Below, piece after piece: positions 16,795-25,247 of a stretch of 64,000 bases of DNA; the stretch's first letter is position 1, and each line of letters opens with the position of its first letter. The position numbers were made by a program, and so were the translations under genes. The DNA comes from Luxibacter massiliensis (lineage in GTDB: Bacteria; Bacillota; Clostridia; Lachnospirales; Lachnospiraceae): positions 434,001 to 498,000 of the forward strand of contig NZ_UWOE01000001.1 of the NCBI RefSeq assembly GCF_900604355.1, read 5' to 3'. Below the pieces are notes generated by a model, which was given only the letters and a program-made list of their open reading frames with translations, was not told the DNA's origin and did no database searches.

Positions 16795-18316
16795 GAGCAT
16801 AATGAAAACAGCCGTGGGCCTTGCCATGGCAGCGGCCCTCATATTGCCTACAGCAGTCCGGGCCGAAGAATCAAGGCCTATACCTGCAATCTCCATTTCT
16901 GTAGGAAAAGGACAGTCAACACCTGAATATGAAGCGGGACAGACAGAACAGGCTCTGGAGCTGAACCTGGAGAACCAGGGAAGCGCAGATGCAAAGAATG
17001 TGAAAGTAACGCCAATTCTGGACAACGCAGATACATGGCCATTTGACATTGCTAATATGAACAATGAATGCCAGGTTGGGGATATCCCTGCAGGGCAGAA
17101 TGTTTCTGCAAAATGGGAGGGACTGGCTGTGCGTTCCGATGTGGAGACTAAATCCTACAGGCTTTCATTTCAAATAACATGGGATGATGGGGCCAATCAA
17201 TATGAGACTAGCAAGTATGTCTTTGTTAAGACGAAAGCTAAACCACAGGAGCAAGAGACAGAGCCGGAACAGACGCCAGCGCCGGATGATACTTCCCAGC
17301 CGGAACAAGCATCCGGGGAAGAAGAACTTATGATGGCTGGGGGTGAGATTTTAAACAGTGACCCGGTCATCACAGGCGGAGGGGGAGAGACGGCAGATAG
17401 CGGAAATCATCCTGTCCCCAGAGTGATTGTAACAGGATTTAGCACAGACCCACAGGCTGTGAATGCTGGCAGTGATTTTACATTGATTGTACATCTGAAA
17501 AACACATCTGCCAGGACGGCTGTATCTAATATGCTTTTTGATCTTCAGGCGCCTTCCTCAGGCACGGAGGCGGCTGCAGAGGCGCCGGCATTTTTGCCGT
17601 CATCGGGTTCCAGCTCTATTTATTTGGACAGCATACCGGCTGGAGAGACAAGGGATATTTCCATTGCCCTTAATGCCAGGGCTGACCTGGTTCAAAAGCC
17701 GTACAGTATAGCAATGTCTATGAAGTATGAGGACGCCAGTGCGACTCAATACGAAAGTTCCTCCAGCCTGGCAATTCCGGTCAAGCAGGCGGCCAGATTC
17801 GAGTTCAGCGATCTGGAGATCGCGCCGGAGACAATTGCAGTGGGCGAGGAGGCGAACATTACATGCAGCCTTTATAATACAGGACGTATTAAATTGTACA
17901 ATGTCAAGGCAAAGTTCCAGGGGGATGGCATCGACTCTAAAGAAGTATTCGTTGGAAATGTTGACTCGGGGGCCACAGGCTCCATTGATGGAATTGTTAC
18001 GGCTACGAAAGAGATGTCTGGAGACAAGAAGTGTAAGATGGTTGTTTCCTATGAGGATGAAGCTGGCAAGACATCCACAGTGGAGAAAGAATTTGCACTG
18101 GAGATTACACCGGAACAGACTCCTGTGGACATGTCCCAAATCGCAGAGATGCCTGAGGAGAAAGGATTTCCTGTCTTGCCTGCCATAATTGGCGCAGTAA
18201 TCCTGGCGGCGGCAATTATAATTGTCATAATTATCAGAAGAAGAAAGAAAAAGCTGAAGTCTGTAGAAGAGGAGGACTTGTTGGATGAGGTGGATCGATT
18301 TACTGAGGATGAGTAG
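16781..18316 (+). CDS. Membrane-anchored surface protein with CARDB/S-layer-like repeats
   Basis: Exported 511-residue protein lying between the ATPase and permease of a MacB-like transporter. It has a signal peptide (basic MKPFRSIMK, hydrophobic GLAMAAALILPTA, AEA-like cleavage), two or three immunoglobulin-like modules with recurring phrases such as LELNLENQGSADAKNVKV, LKNTSARTAVSNM and CSLYNTGRIKLYNVKA, a Pro/Glu/Gln linker (EPEQTPAPDDTSQPEQ), and a C-terminal transmembrane helix ending in RRRKKK. COG1361-type domains look like this. I infer an extracellular accessory subunit of the transporter; ligand unknown. Overlaps both neighbours (14 and 32 bp). Confidence 0.8.
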   Translation: MKPFRSIMKTAVGLAMAAALILPTAVRAEESRPIPAISISVGKGQSTPEYEAGQTEQALELNLENQGSADAKNVKVTPILDNADTWPFDIANMNNECQVGDIPAGQNVSAKWEGLAVRSDVETKSYRLSFQITWDDGANQYETSKYVFVKTKAKPQEQETEPEQTPAPDDTSQPEQASGEEELMMAGGEILNSDPVITGGGGETADSGNHPVPRVIVTGFSTDPQAVNAGSDFTLIVHLKNTSARTAVSNMLFDLQAPSSGTEAAAEAPAFLPSSGSSSIYLDSIPAGETRDISIALNARADLVQKPYSIAMSMKYEDASATQYESSSSLAIPVKQAARFEFSDLEIAPETIAVGEEANITCSLYNTGRIKLYNVKAKFQGDGIDSKEVFVGNVDSGATGSIDGIVTATKEMSGDKKCKMVVSYEDEAGKTSTVEKEFALEITPEQTPVDMSQIAEMPEEKGFPVLPAIIGAVILAAAIIIVIIIRRRKKKLKSVEEEDLLDEVDRFTEDE

Positions 18317-19694
18317 CGGCAACCTCAGACGCAGAAAATTGCGGACGTTCCTGACCATCCTGGGCGTAATAATTGGAACTGCATCCATTGTAGTCATGAT
18401 ATCACTGGGACTTGGAATGCAGCAGTCCATGTACCGAGAGATTGAGCAGTCAGGGGGGATGACCAGCCTGACTGTTATCGGGAAGCAGACAGAAGGGGGC
18501 ATGTATAGCTCTTATGGAGGGGATCAGGAGGAAGCAGATAAGTATATTACGGATGATGTGCTTAAGCAGCTGGCTTCACTGGATCATGTTAAAAGCGCCT
18601 ACCCTGTGCTGGATGTCAGTGCAGTGGCCCTGAAGGGTAAATATATCGGTTATCTGCAGGTTAGGGGGATGACCCAGGAGGCTCTGAAAGAACAGAACAT
18701 AAAACTGGCGGCTGGGGGAAGGCTGCCAGATCCTGACAGTCCCAACCTGGAGCTTGTGTTTGGCAATGGGGTGATACAGTCATTCTATGAAAAGACGACA
18801 GGCAAGGGGTACTGGGAAACAGGAGTTCTGCCTGACATAGATATGGCCAACGACCAAATGTTTTTGATATTAGACCAGGATGGATATTTTCAGAGCCAGG
18901 AAAATACTATAGGACAGTCAGATACTGACGGGAATGGAACAAAAGGGCAGACGGCAAATCAGCCTCCTAAGAAGTATGTGGTCAGTGCCAGCGGTGTTGT
19001 AGAAGGTGATGTGGATTCCTACAATGCCAATTATTATTATGTGTACTGTGATATCAATAAGCTGCAGGATATGCTAAAAAAGGAGTTCAAAGGAAGAGTA
19101 ATACCCGGACAACCCAGTACAAAATCTGGTAAACCCTACAGGCAGTTTGTCTATACATCAGCGTCAGTCCAGGCAGAGAATATAGATGATGTGGATACAT
19201 TATCGGCAGAAATCAGGAATATGGGATTCCAGGTAACGACAAATGCGGAATATATGGAGAGCATGAAGAAACAGTTTGCCATGATACAGGCAGTTCTGGG
19301 GGGGATTGGTGCAGTATCACTCTTTGTTGCGGCCATAGGGATTACAAATACAATGATGATGTCTATTTATGAAAGGACGAAAGAAATAGGAGTTATAAAA
19401 GTTCTGGGCTGCAGCCTGAAAAATATTAAACAGATGTTTCTTATGGAAGCTGCATTTATTGGATTTATTGGGGGAGTCTTAGGAAATATACTCAGTTTTT
19501 TGATGTCCTTTGCCATAAATATATTGACAGGGAATGGCAGTGCCATGGGGTTAGATGGAAATATTTCTTATATACCAGTGTGGCTTGTCCTTGCCTCAAT
19601 GGCCTTTGCCGTTTTTGTAGGCATGGCGGCAGGGTATTTTCCCGCGCTCAGGGCGATGAAACTGAGTCCCCTTGCGGCAATCAGGAACGATTAG
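18285..19694 (+). CDS. MacB-like ABC transporter permease
   Basis: Permease of 469 residues. The N-terminal helix follows NLRRRKLRTFLTILGVIIGTASI, the conserved MacB_PCD start, with a periplasmic-core-like extracellular domain, then three C-terminal FtsX helices (VSLFVAAIGITNTMMMSIYERTKEIGVIKVLG is diagnostic). The start ATG 18285 overlaps the surface-protein gene by 32 bp and uses GAGGAGG inside it. Works with the ATPase at 16072. The gene ends in a stop that overlaps the stop of the convergent gene at 19691. Confidence 0.92.
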   Translation: MRWIDLLRMSSGNLRRRKLRTFLTILGVIIGTASIVVMISLGLGMQQSMYREIEQSGGMTSLTVIGKQTEGGMYSSYGGDQEEADKYITDDVLKQLASLDHVKSAYPVLDVSAVALKGKYIGYLQVRGMTQEALKEQNIKLAAGGRLPDPDSPNLELVFGNGVIQSFYEKTTGKGYWETGVLPDIDMANDQMFLILDQDGYFQSQENTIGQSDTDGNGTKGQTANQPPKKYVVSASGVVEGDVDSYNANYYYVYCDINKLQDMLKKEFKGRVIPGQPSTKSGKPYRQFVYTSASVQAENIDDVDTLSAEIRNMGFQVTTNAEYMESMKKQFAMIQAVLGGIGAVSLFVAAIGITNTMMMSIYERTKEIGVIKVLGCSLKNIKQMFLMEAAFIGFIGGVLGNILSFLMSFAINILTGNGSAMGLDGNISYIPVWLVLASMAFAVFVGMAAGYFPALRAMKLSPLAAIRND

Positions 19695-19963
19695 TCTGAG
19701 TCTTCTTCAATAATGTGTATCTCCAGATAATCAAAATCAATGGAGTCTACAAAATTGTCCTGATAGAATCTGGCTTTGGCATGCTTTTTGAAATCAGCGA
19801 TTGTAGAGTCAAGCCATATAGGTTTGCTTAAATCAAAGTCATAACATATGGCATCTAATGCATTGAATATTTTATGGGTACGTGTATCTTTGGTGTTATC
19901 GCAGATAACCGTATCCCGAATCATTTTATTGTCCTTAAATTCTTTGCCCCATAGACGAAACAT
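19691..19963 (-). CDS. Conserved hypothetical protein, 90 aa
   Basis: I do not recognise a domain. The 90-residue cytoplasmic protein starts MFRLWGKEFKDNKMIRDTVI, is aromatic and charged, has a Cys in VICDNTKD and another in ICYDFDL, and ends in an acidic tail (IIEEDSD). Similar small proteins are widespread in Lachnospiraceae to my knowledge. A promoter fits at 19996-20024. The stop codon overlaps that of the convergent permease by three bases, which suggests tight packing and possible transcript interference. GGTTGGGCC precedes the ATG, a weak ribosome site. Confidence 0.72.
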   Translation of the reverse strand: MFRLWGKEFKDNKMIRDTVICDNTKDTRTHKIFNALDAICYDFDLSKPIWLDSTIADFKKHAKARFYQDNFVDSIDFDYLEIHIIEEDSD

Positions 19964-19995
19964 GGCCCAACCTCTTTTTCTTTAGAATAATTTTT

Positions 19996-20024
19996 AGTAT
20001 AGCATTCCCAGAAAGAGATGTAAA
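19996..20024 (-). promoter_or_regulatory. Promoter of the 90-aa protein gene
   Basis: Minus strand TTTACA, 17-bp spacer, TATACT, about 33 nt before the start codon. Confidence 0.6.
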
Positions 20025-20151
20025 TGTCCATATTTTAGAAAATTTTTGTTTATTTTTCGGCAGAGATGGTTTATAGTTGTATAAAAGCAGAGATGTAAGA
20101 AATACTTTTATTGAAATCTTCACTGCAATTTTGAAAAGGAGGAAGCTTATC

Positions 20152-20310
20152 ATGAAGAAATATGTATGTGAGCCATGCGGATATGTATATGATCCGGAAG
20201 TAGGCGATCCTGATAATGGGATTGCACCAGGGACAGCATTTGAAGATCTTCCGGAGGATTGGGTATGCCCTATCTGCGGGATGGGAAAAGAAGCTTTTGT
20301 TGAGGAATAA
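20152..20310 (+). CDS. Rubredoxin
   Basis: Small electron carrier with one iron on four cysteines, 52 residues. Ligands are Cys6 and Cys9 (CEPCGYVY) and Cys39 and Cys42 (CPICG). The usual core DPEVGDPDNGIAPGT and EDLPEDWVCP is complete. The start at 20152 is set by AAAGGAGGAAGC; an upstream frame extension is not typical of the family. In anaerobes rubredoxin feeds oxygen or superoxide reductases; no such partner is adjacent. A good terminator follows within 20 bp, so it is monocistronic. Confidence 0.96.
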   Translation: MKKYVCEPCGYVYDPEVGDPDNGIAPGTAFEDLPEDWVCPICGMGKEAFVEE

Positions 20311-20326
20311 CAGGATTGGAAAAGAT

Positions 20327-20365
20327 ACACCTTGCGGGGATTTGTCCGGCAAGGTGTTTTTCTTT
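20327..20365 (+). terminator. Rubredoxin terminator
   Basis: ACACCTTGC pairs with GCAAGGTGT, followed by TTTTCTTTT. Confidence 0.88.
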
Positions 20366-20391
20366 TACTGCCCCAAGAATCCCCCAGGATG

Positions 20392-20420
20392 ATGACATTT
20401 CAGACAAGATGTGGTAGAAT
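20392..20420 (+). promoter_or_regulatory. Promoter of PTS IIC-like gene
   Basis: ATGACA, 17-bp spacer, TAGAAT, about 80 nt before the start codon. Confidence 0.5.
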
Positions 20421-20498
20421 AAGCGGACATGAAGAGGCGGGAGCGCTAAAGGGATTTAGGGCGCTGGCAGGAGATTACTTTGCACAGGAGAGGGAATC

Positions 20499-21554
20499 AT
20501 GAAGAAATTGTTGGACCGGATATTTATCGATGGATTATCAGGGATGGCCCAGGGACTTTTTGCGACCTTAATCATAGGGACGATTATCCAGCAGATTGGT
20601 ACATTTATGGGAGGTACCACTGGGAACATTGTATTTGTAATAGGCAAGGTGGCGGCGGCTATGACGGGGGCAGGCATAGGGGCAGGAGTTGCCCGCAGGT
20701 TTGAAGGCAGCCAGCTGGTTGTAGTATCCGCAGCCACAGCAGGCATGGTGGGCGCATTTGCTGCTAAGATACTGGCAGGAGAGGTCCTGCAGGATGGAAC
20801 CATTATATTTGCAGGCCCAGGTGAACCCTTAGGGGCCTTTGTCGCCTCCTACATAGCAATTGAGTTTGGCCTGCTGATTTCTGGAAAAACAAAGATGGAT
20901 ATTATATTGACCCCTCTTGTTTCCATTGGAACTGGGGCGGCGGCAGGGATATTTGTGGGACCTCCCATTTCCCAGTTTATGAATTGGCTGGGTTCTCTGA
21001 TTAATTGGGGGACGGAGCAGCAGCCCTTTCTTATGGGGATTGTAGTATCAGTCCTGATGGGGATGGTTTTGACTTTACCCATCAGCTCCGCAGCTCTTGG
21101 TATTATTTTGAATCTTTCGGGGTTGGCAGCTGGAGCTGCGACCATAGGCTGCTGCTGTAATATGGTAGGTTTTGCAGTGGCCAGTTTCCGTGAAAATAAA
21201 ATTGGAGGCCTTCTTGCCCAGGGAATTGGTACATCTATGCTGCAGGTACCTAATATTGTGCGTAAACCAGTTATCTGGATTCCGGCTATATTATCCAGTG
21301 CTGTACTGGGCCCTGTAGGGACCATGCTTCTGCATATGACGGGAAATGCCACAGGATCAGGCATGGGCACGGCGGGACTGGTAGGGCCCATTATGACATG
21401 GCAGGTGATGGTACAGGCGGAGCCTCATATGGTAGTATTGGCCAAGATTCTTGTTATACAGATATTTTTGCCGGCAGTTCTGGCATTCGGGATTTCTGAA
21501 TTTATGAGGAAGAGAAAGTGGATTAAATATGGCGATATGAGGCTGGATTTATAG
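20499..21554 (+). CDS. PTS EIIC-like membrane protein (PTS_EIIC_2 family)
   Basis: Polytopic membrane protein, 351 residues, about nine to ten helices rich in Gly and Ala (for example ATLIIGTIIQQIGTFMGG, VLMGMVLTLPISSAALGIIL). The sequence fits the family often annotated as PTS sugar transporter subunit IIC. A Cys cluster IGCCCNMVGF lies near residue 215. No IIA, IIB or HPr gene is near, so a genuine phosphotransferase role is doubtful; it may be a stand-alone carrier. A start ATG follows AGGAGAGGGAATC. Confidence 0.82.
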   Translation: MKKLLDRIFIDGLSGMAQGLFATLIIGTIIQQIGTFMGGTTGNIVFVIGKVAAAMTGAGIGAGVARRFEGSQLVVVSAATAGMVGAFAAKILAGEVLQDGTIIFAGPGEPLGAFVASYIAIEFGLLISGKTKMDIILTPLVSIGTGAAAGIFVGPPISQFMNWLGSLINWGTEQQPFLMGIVVSVLMGMVLTLPISSAALGIILNLSGLAAGAATIGCCCNMVGFAVASFRENKIGGLLAQGIGTSMLQVPNIVRKPVIWIPAILSSAVLGPVGTMLLHMTGNATGSGMGTAGLVGPIMTWQVMVQAEPHMVVLAKILVIQIFLPAVLAFGISEFMRKRKWIKYGDMRLDL

Positions 21555-21631
21555 GCCTTCATAGGCCGCTTATACTTAAAACGCCAGGGGGAGGATTAGA
21601 GAAGGGGATTTCTAAAAAAACCATGAACTGG

Positions 21632-21660
21632 CTGACATCTGACTTAAGCTGTGATATAAT
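21632..21660 (+). promoter_or_regulatory. Promoter of the small alarmone synthetase
   Basis: CTGACA, 17-bp spacer, perfect TATAAT. It lies inside a longer open frame beginning at 21623, which argues that translation starts downstream at 21710. Confidence 0.72.
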
Positions 21661-21709
21661 ATCGGTGATTGGGAAAGGGGGAGTTTCCGAATTGAGAGGA
21701 GAGCTACAG

Positions 21710-22447
21710 ATGCATGATGCTATCGAGAATTACGAGGATGTGGATAGCTGGAAGACAGTTATTTTCTTATATAATGCAGCTTTAAAAGAGGTTGGGACAA
21801 AGCTTGAAATTTTGAATGATGAGTTCCAGCATGTACATAAGTATAATCCAATCGAACATATCAAGACACGTATCAAGACACCGGAGAGTATAGTAAAGAA
21901 ACTCAAAAGATATGGGCATGAGACATCCATTAAGAACATGGTAAAGTATATCAATGATATCGCCGGGGTCAGGCTTATTTGTTCGTTTACTTCAGACATT
22001 TACCGTCTGGCTGAGATGATCGGCAACCAGAGTGACTTGAAGGTGATCTCGATTAAAGACTACATCCGCAATCCTAAAGACAGCGGTTATAAAAGTTACC
22101 ACATGCTGGTATCTGTTCCCATTTTTCTGTCTGACAGCGTAGTGAACACTAAAGTAGAGATACAGATCCGGACCATAGCCATGGATTTCTGGGCAAGCCT
22201 TGAGCATAAGATTTATTATAAGTTCGAGGGGAATGCACCGGATTATATCAGCAGGGAGTTACGGGAATGCGCACAGATGGTCGCAGAGTTAGATGATAAG
22301 ATGCTGTCCCTGAATGATGCTATCCAGGCATGTCTGGAAAATGCCGCCTCATCAGGAACTGACAGTGATAAACTAGAAGAAATTGTAGAAAATGTGATAG
22401 GCAGCAAGAAGGCGCAGCGGGGGATGCATTTTTTAGGTCAAAAATAA
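21710..22447 (+). CDS. Small alarmone synthetase (RelQ/YjbM-like GTP pyrophosphokinase)
   Basis: Makes (p)ppGpp from ATP and GDP/GTP for the stringent response. The 245-residue RelA/SpoT synthetase domain stands alone, with no HD hydrolase, TGS or ACT. Visible motifs are RIKTPESIVKKLKRYG, DIAGVRLIC, the substrate loop NPKDSGYKSYH, and EIQIRTIAMDFWASLEHK. A C-terminal helical part (AELDDKMLSLNDAI) matches the tetramerisation helices of RelQ proteins. ATG 21710 follows AGAGGAGAG. Monocistronic with its own promoter and terminator. A small HD hydrolase gene at 45268 could counteract it. Confidence 0.92.
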   Translation: MHDAIENYEDVDSWKTVIFLYNAALKEVGTKLEILNDEFQHVHKYNPIEHIKTRIKTPESIVKKLKRYGHETSIKNMVKYINDIAGVRLICSFTSDIYRLAEMIGNQSDLKVISIKDYIRNPKDSGYKSYHMLVSVPIFLSDSVVNTKVEIQIRTIAMDFWASLEHKIYYKFEGNAPDYISRELRECAQMVAELDDKMLSLNDAIQACLENAASSGTDSDKLEEIVENVIGSKKAQRGMHFLGQK

Positions 22448-22472
22448 AGAAATAGCTATAATCAGGATTTTG

Positions 22473-22530
22473 AACCTCTCTGCAGGAATCAGCGTTTAGC
22501 GGCATTGATTCCTGAAGAGAGGTTTTATTA
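22473..22530 (+). terminator. Terminator of the alarmone synthetase gene
   Basis: AACCTCTCTGCAGGAATCA pairs with TGATTCCTGAAGAGAGGTT, one mismatch, followed by TTATTATT. It may also serve the convergent AraC gene. Confidence 0.85.
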
Positions 22531-22572
22531 TTCTTTATATAGGGTATGCCCAGACATAGAGGGTTCGCAGTA

Positions 22573-23442
22573 CTAATAGTAATCCCGGTATTCACTGGGA
22601 GTCATATGGACAGACTTTTCAAATGCCCTTAAAAAAGTCAACGTAGTTTTGAAGCCAACCTGGCCTGCAATGGATGTGATGGACAGCTTGGAATAGGCTA
22701 ACAGTTCTTTCGCCTTATTAACCCGAAATTCATTGACATACTGATGGATGGTTGTCCCCATCTGCTGCTTGAATAGTTTACAGAAATAATATTTTGAAAA
22801 TCCTATCTTATTACAAATCTTATCAATACTGAGGTCATCTTTATAATTTTGAGAAATGTATTTTAATACAGTATTTACTTCATTTTCCTGTGCAGGCGTC
22901 AGTTCTTTAATCCGATTGATATCATATGTAAGGTCGTATAACGAAGTAAAAATGGAATAAATCAGCTGGGACATGTGTAGATATTCCCAGGTCTCATTCT
23001 TCTTTTCTGCCCTGCCGCAGGCTATATCATATAAATCCATGAAAGAATCTAACACATTTGTGAAAGGATTGCTGAGGATAATATTGTTCTGGGTCCTTAT
23101 TAGATTGTAGAACAATTTTGCATGGCTGCCGGAGATAATAAAATAATAAAAGCGCCATTCCCTGGTGACTCTGGTAAATGTCAGCACTGTATTGCAGGCT
23201 GTTGTGACAACAGAGTCTGGCTGTATATATTGGGTCTGCTGAGTTTTGCTATATCTTGCGGTCCCCTCAATTGTATATAGGAGAAGATATTCATTATAAC
23301 TATTTTGCTTTCCCTGGATAAATTTGCGTTCCTGGCAGTAACCGCATTCTTTTACAACAAAGGGGAAAGATTCACCCAGGGATTTGGACGGTAAAGCAGC
23401 AGTCCGGTATTCTCCTGGGTAAGTTCTTTTTGGTGTCTGCAT
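22573..23442 (-). CDS. AraC-family regulator of the divergent sugar locus
   Basis: Transcription factor of 289 residues. The N-terminal part is a cupin-like ligand domain (LLLYTIEGTARY, then the arm with QYIQPDSVV); the C-terminal two helix-turn-helices are in DLSIDKICNKIGFSKYYFCKLFKQ and the conserved end ITSIAGQVGFKTTLTFLRAFEKSVHMTPSEYR. Start ATG follows TAAGGAG. It is divergent from the RbsA-type importer, so probably activates it in response to a sugar. An AT-rich 297-bp region with TAACAAAAAAA repeats separates the two. Confidence 0.9.
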   Translation of the reverse strand: MQTPKRTYPGEYRTAALPSKSLGESFPFVVKECGYCQERKFIQGKQNSYNEYLLLYTIEGTARYSKTQQTQYIQPDSVVTTACNTVLTFTRVTREWRFYYFIISGSHAKLFYNLIRTQNNIILSNPFTNVLDSFMDLYDIACGRAEKKNETWEYLHMSQLIYSIFTSLYDLTYDINRIKELTPAQENEVNTVLKYISQNYKDDLSIDKICNKIGFSKYYFCKLFKQQMGTTIHQYVNEFRVNKAKELLAYSKLSITSIAGQVGFKTTLTFLRAFEKSVHMTPSEYRDYY

Positions 23443-23739
23443 GGCGAGGCTCCTTAATATCGTAAAGTTGAATAAAAGGGAAATAAAATGTAGAAAGTTG
23501 TCTGTCTATATTGACAGCTTCTATTTTCCATATTTTATTGAGAAAATCACATAAAAGTAACAAAAAAATTATAGCATGAACTTCAAAAAATGACAAATTG
23601 GTAAAAATAACAAAAAAAGATAACGAAATAACAATTTTTGATATTGAATGATGAAAAAAAGAAGAGATATATTTATGGCAAGGACAGGTTGGTTCACAAG
23701 ACAAAACAGAATCAAAAAGGAGAAAGGGGAAACAGCAAG
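23443..23739. promoter_or_regulatory. Divergent regulatory region of AraC gene and sugar importer
   Basis: AT-rich intergenic sequence. TAACAAAAAAA occurs at 23558 and 23608, exactly 50 bp apart (about five helical turns), with a related TAACAATTTTT at about 23629. Such in-phase direct repeats are the usual form of AraC-family sites. TTGACA at about 23509 has a poor -10 partner. No small gene is apparent. Confidence 0.5.
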
Positions 23740-25245
23740 ATGAGTGAATATATCTTGGAGCTGAAAGATGTGGTGAAAACCTTCGGCGGCGTGACTGCCC
23801 TGGATGGTGTACATTTTCAGTTGAAAAGAGGTGAGATTCACGCCCTGATGGGCGAGAATGGGGCCGGTAAGTCAACTTTCATAAAAGTAATCACAGGCGT
23901 GCACCAGCCGGACAGCGGCATGATGCTGCTGGAAAGTGAGAAGGTGACACTGCGTTCAACGGAAGATTCTGCAAAGTTGGGAATCGCAGCAATTTATCAG
24001 CATGTTACGGCATTTCCTGATTTATCTGTGACAGAGAATATTTTTATGGGACAGGAAATAAAAAATAAGCTGGGGATTTATAACTGGAAATTGATGACAA
24101 AGCGTGCAAAGGAACTGATTGAACCTCTTAGTAAAAATATTGATGTCACCAAACCAATGAGCACACTTTCTGTTGCACAGCAGCAGTTGGTGGAGATTGC
24201 CAAGGCCTTATCCAGAGATGCCAGGATTTTGATTATGGATGAACCCACAGCATCCCTCTCACGAAGGGAATGCGAGGAGCTGTATCAGATTACAGAACGC
24301 CTTCGGGATGAAGGGGTTTCTATTATCTTCATCACACATAAATTTGAAGATATGTACCGCCTGGCTACCCGGGTCACAGTGTTCCGGGATTCTAAATACA
24401 TAGGTGCGTGGGACGTGGATAAGATTTCTAACCAGAAGCTGATTGCGGCCATGGTAGGACGTGAGCTCACCCAGATGTATCCGCAGAAAACTGCGGAAAT
24501 TGGCGATGTTGTTATGAAAGTCAATCATATTTCCAAGGAAGGTTATTTTAAAGAAGTTTCCTTTGACGTCAGAAGGGGTGAAATTCTGGCCCTGACAGGA
24601 CTAGTTGGGGCAGGGCGTACGGAAGTCTGCCAGAATATATTTGGTATTATGACTCCGGACAGCGGCTCCATAGAGTTAGAGGGAAAGACAGTAAAGATTC
24701 ACAGTCCTATTGATGCCCTGAAGCTGGGCATCGGCCTGCTTCCAGAGGACAGGCAGACCCAGGGACTGATTAATGAGCTTCCCATTTATCAGAATGTGTC
24801 ATCGGCAGATATGGGGAAATTTGTGAAAGGGGGAAGGCTGGATGTAGGCGCTGAGGAGAAAAAGGCCATTGAGCTATGCCAGAAAATCCAGCTGAAGGCA
24901 AAGGATATCAGCGCCCCTCCATCTTCTCTTTCAGGCGGGAACCAGCAGAAGGTAGTATTTGCGAAACTTTTGAACTGTGACTTGAAAGTTCTGATTTTAG
25001 ACGAGCCTACAAAAGGTATTGATGTAGGCGCCAAATACTCGATATATGAAATTATGAATGAGCTGACGGCTAACGGTTATGCAATCATCATGGTATCCTC
25101 TGAGATGCCGGAAGTCCTCGGCATGGCAGACCGAATCGTTGTCATGAGAAATGGGCGTGTGGCCGGGCAATTTGATGTGGAAGGGACGACACAGGAAATG
25201 ATTCTGGAAGCATCTCTAAAGCAGGATGATGGGAGGGAGAGTTGA
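23740..25245 (+). CDS. Sugar ABC transporter ATP-binding protein (RbsA-like)
   Basis: Energy-coupling subunit of a monosaccharide importer, 501 residues with two fused ATPase halves. Half 1: Walker A GENGAGKSTFIK, signature region LSVAQQQLVEIAKAL, Walker B ILIMDEPTASL. Half 2: degenerate Walker A GLVGAGRTEVCQ, signature LSGGNQQKVVFAK, Walker B LILDEPTKGIDVG. This asymmetry is standard in RbsA/XylG/RhaT-type subunits. ATG 23740 was chosen for its AAAGGGG site and because relatives begin SEYILELKDV. The first permease starts at its stop codon. Confidence 0.93.
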   Translation: MSEYILELKDVVKTFGGVTALDGVHFQLKRGEIHALMGENGAGKSTFIKVITGVHQPDSGMMLLESEKVTLRSTEDSAKLGIAAIYQHVTAFPDLSVTENIFMGQEIKNKLGIYNWKLMTKRAKELIEPLSKNIDVTKPMSTLSVAQQQLVEIAKALSRDARILIMDEPTASLSRRECEELYQITERLRDEGVSIIFITHKFEDMYRLATRVTVFRDSKYIGAWDVDKISNQKLIAAMVGRELTQMYPQKTAEIGDVVMKVNHISKEGYFKEVSFDVRRGEILALTGLVGAGRTEVCQNIFGIMTPDSGSIELEGKTVKIHSPIDALKLGIGLLPEDRQTQGLINELPIYQNVSSADMGKFVKGGRLDVGAEEKKAIELCQKIQLKAKDISAPPSSLSGGNQQKVVFAKLLNCDLKVLILDEPTKGIDVGAKYSIYEIMNELTANGYAIIMVSSEMPEVLGMADRIVVMRNGRVAGQFDVEGTTQEMILEASLKQDDGRES

Positions 25246-25247
25246 AA

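Noticed and set aside
20499..21554. Working PTS sugar permease
   Set aside because: No IIA, IIB or HPr-like genes or fused domains are present nearby, so only membership of the IIC-like family is claimed.
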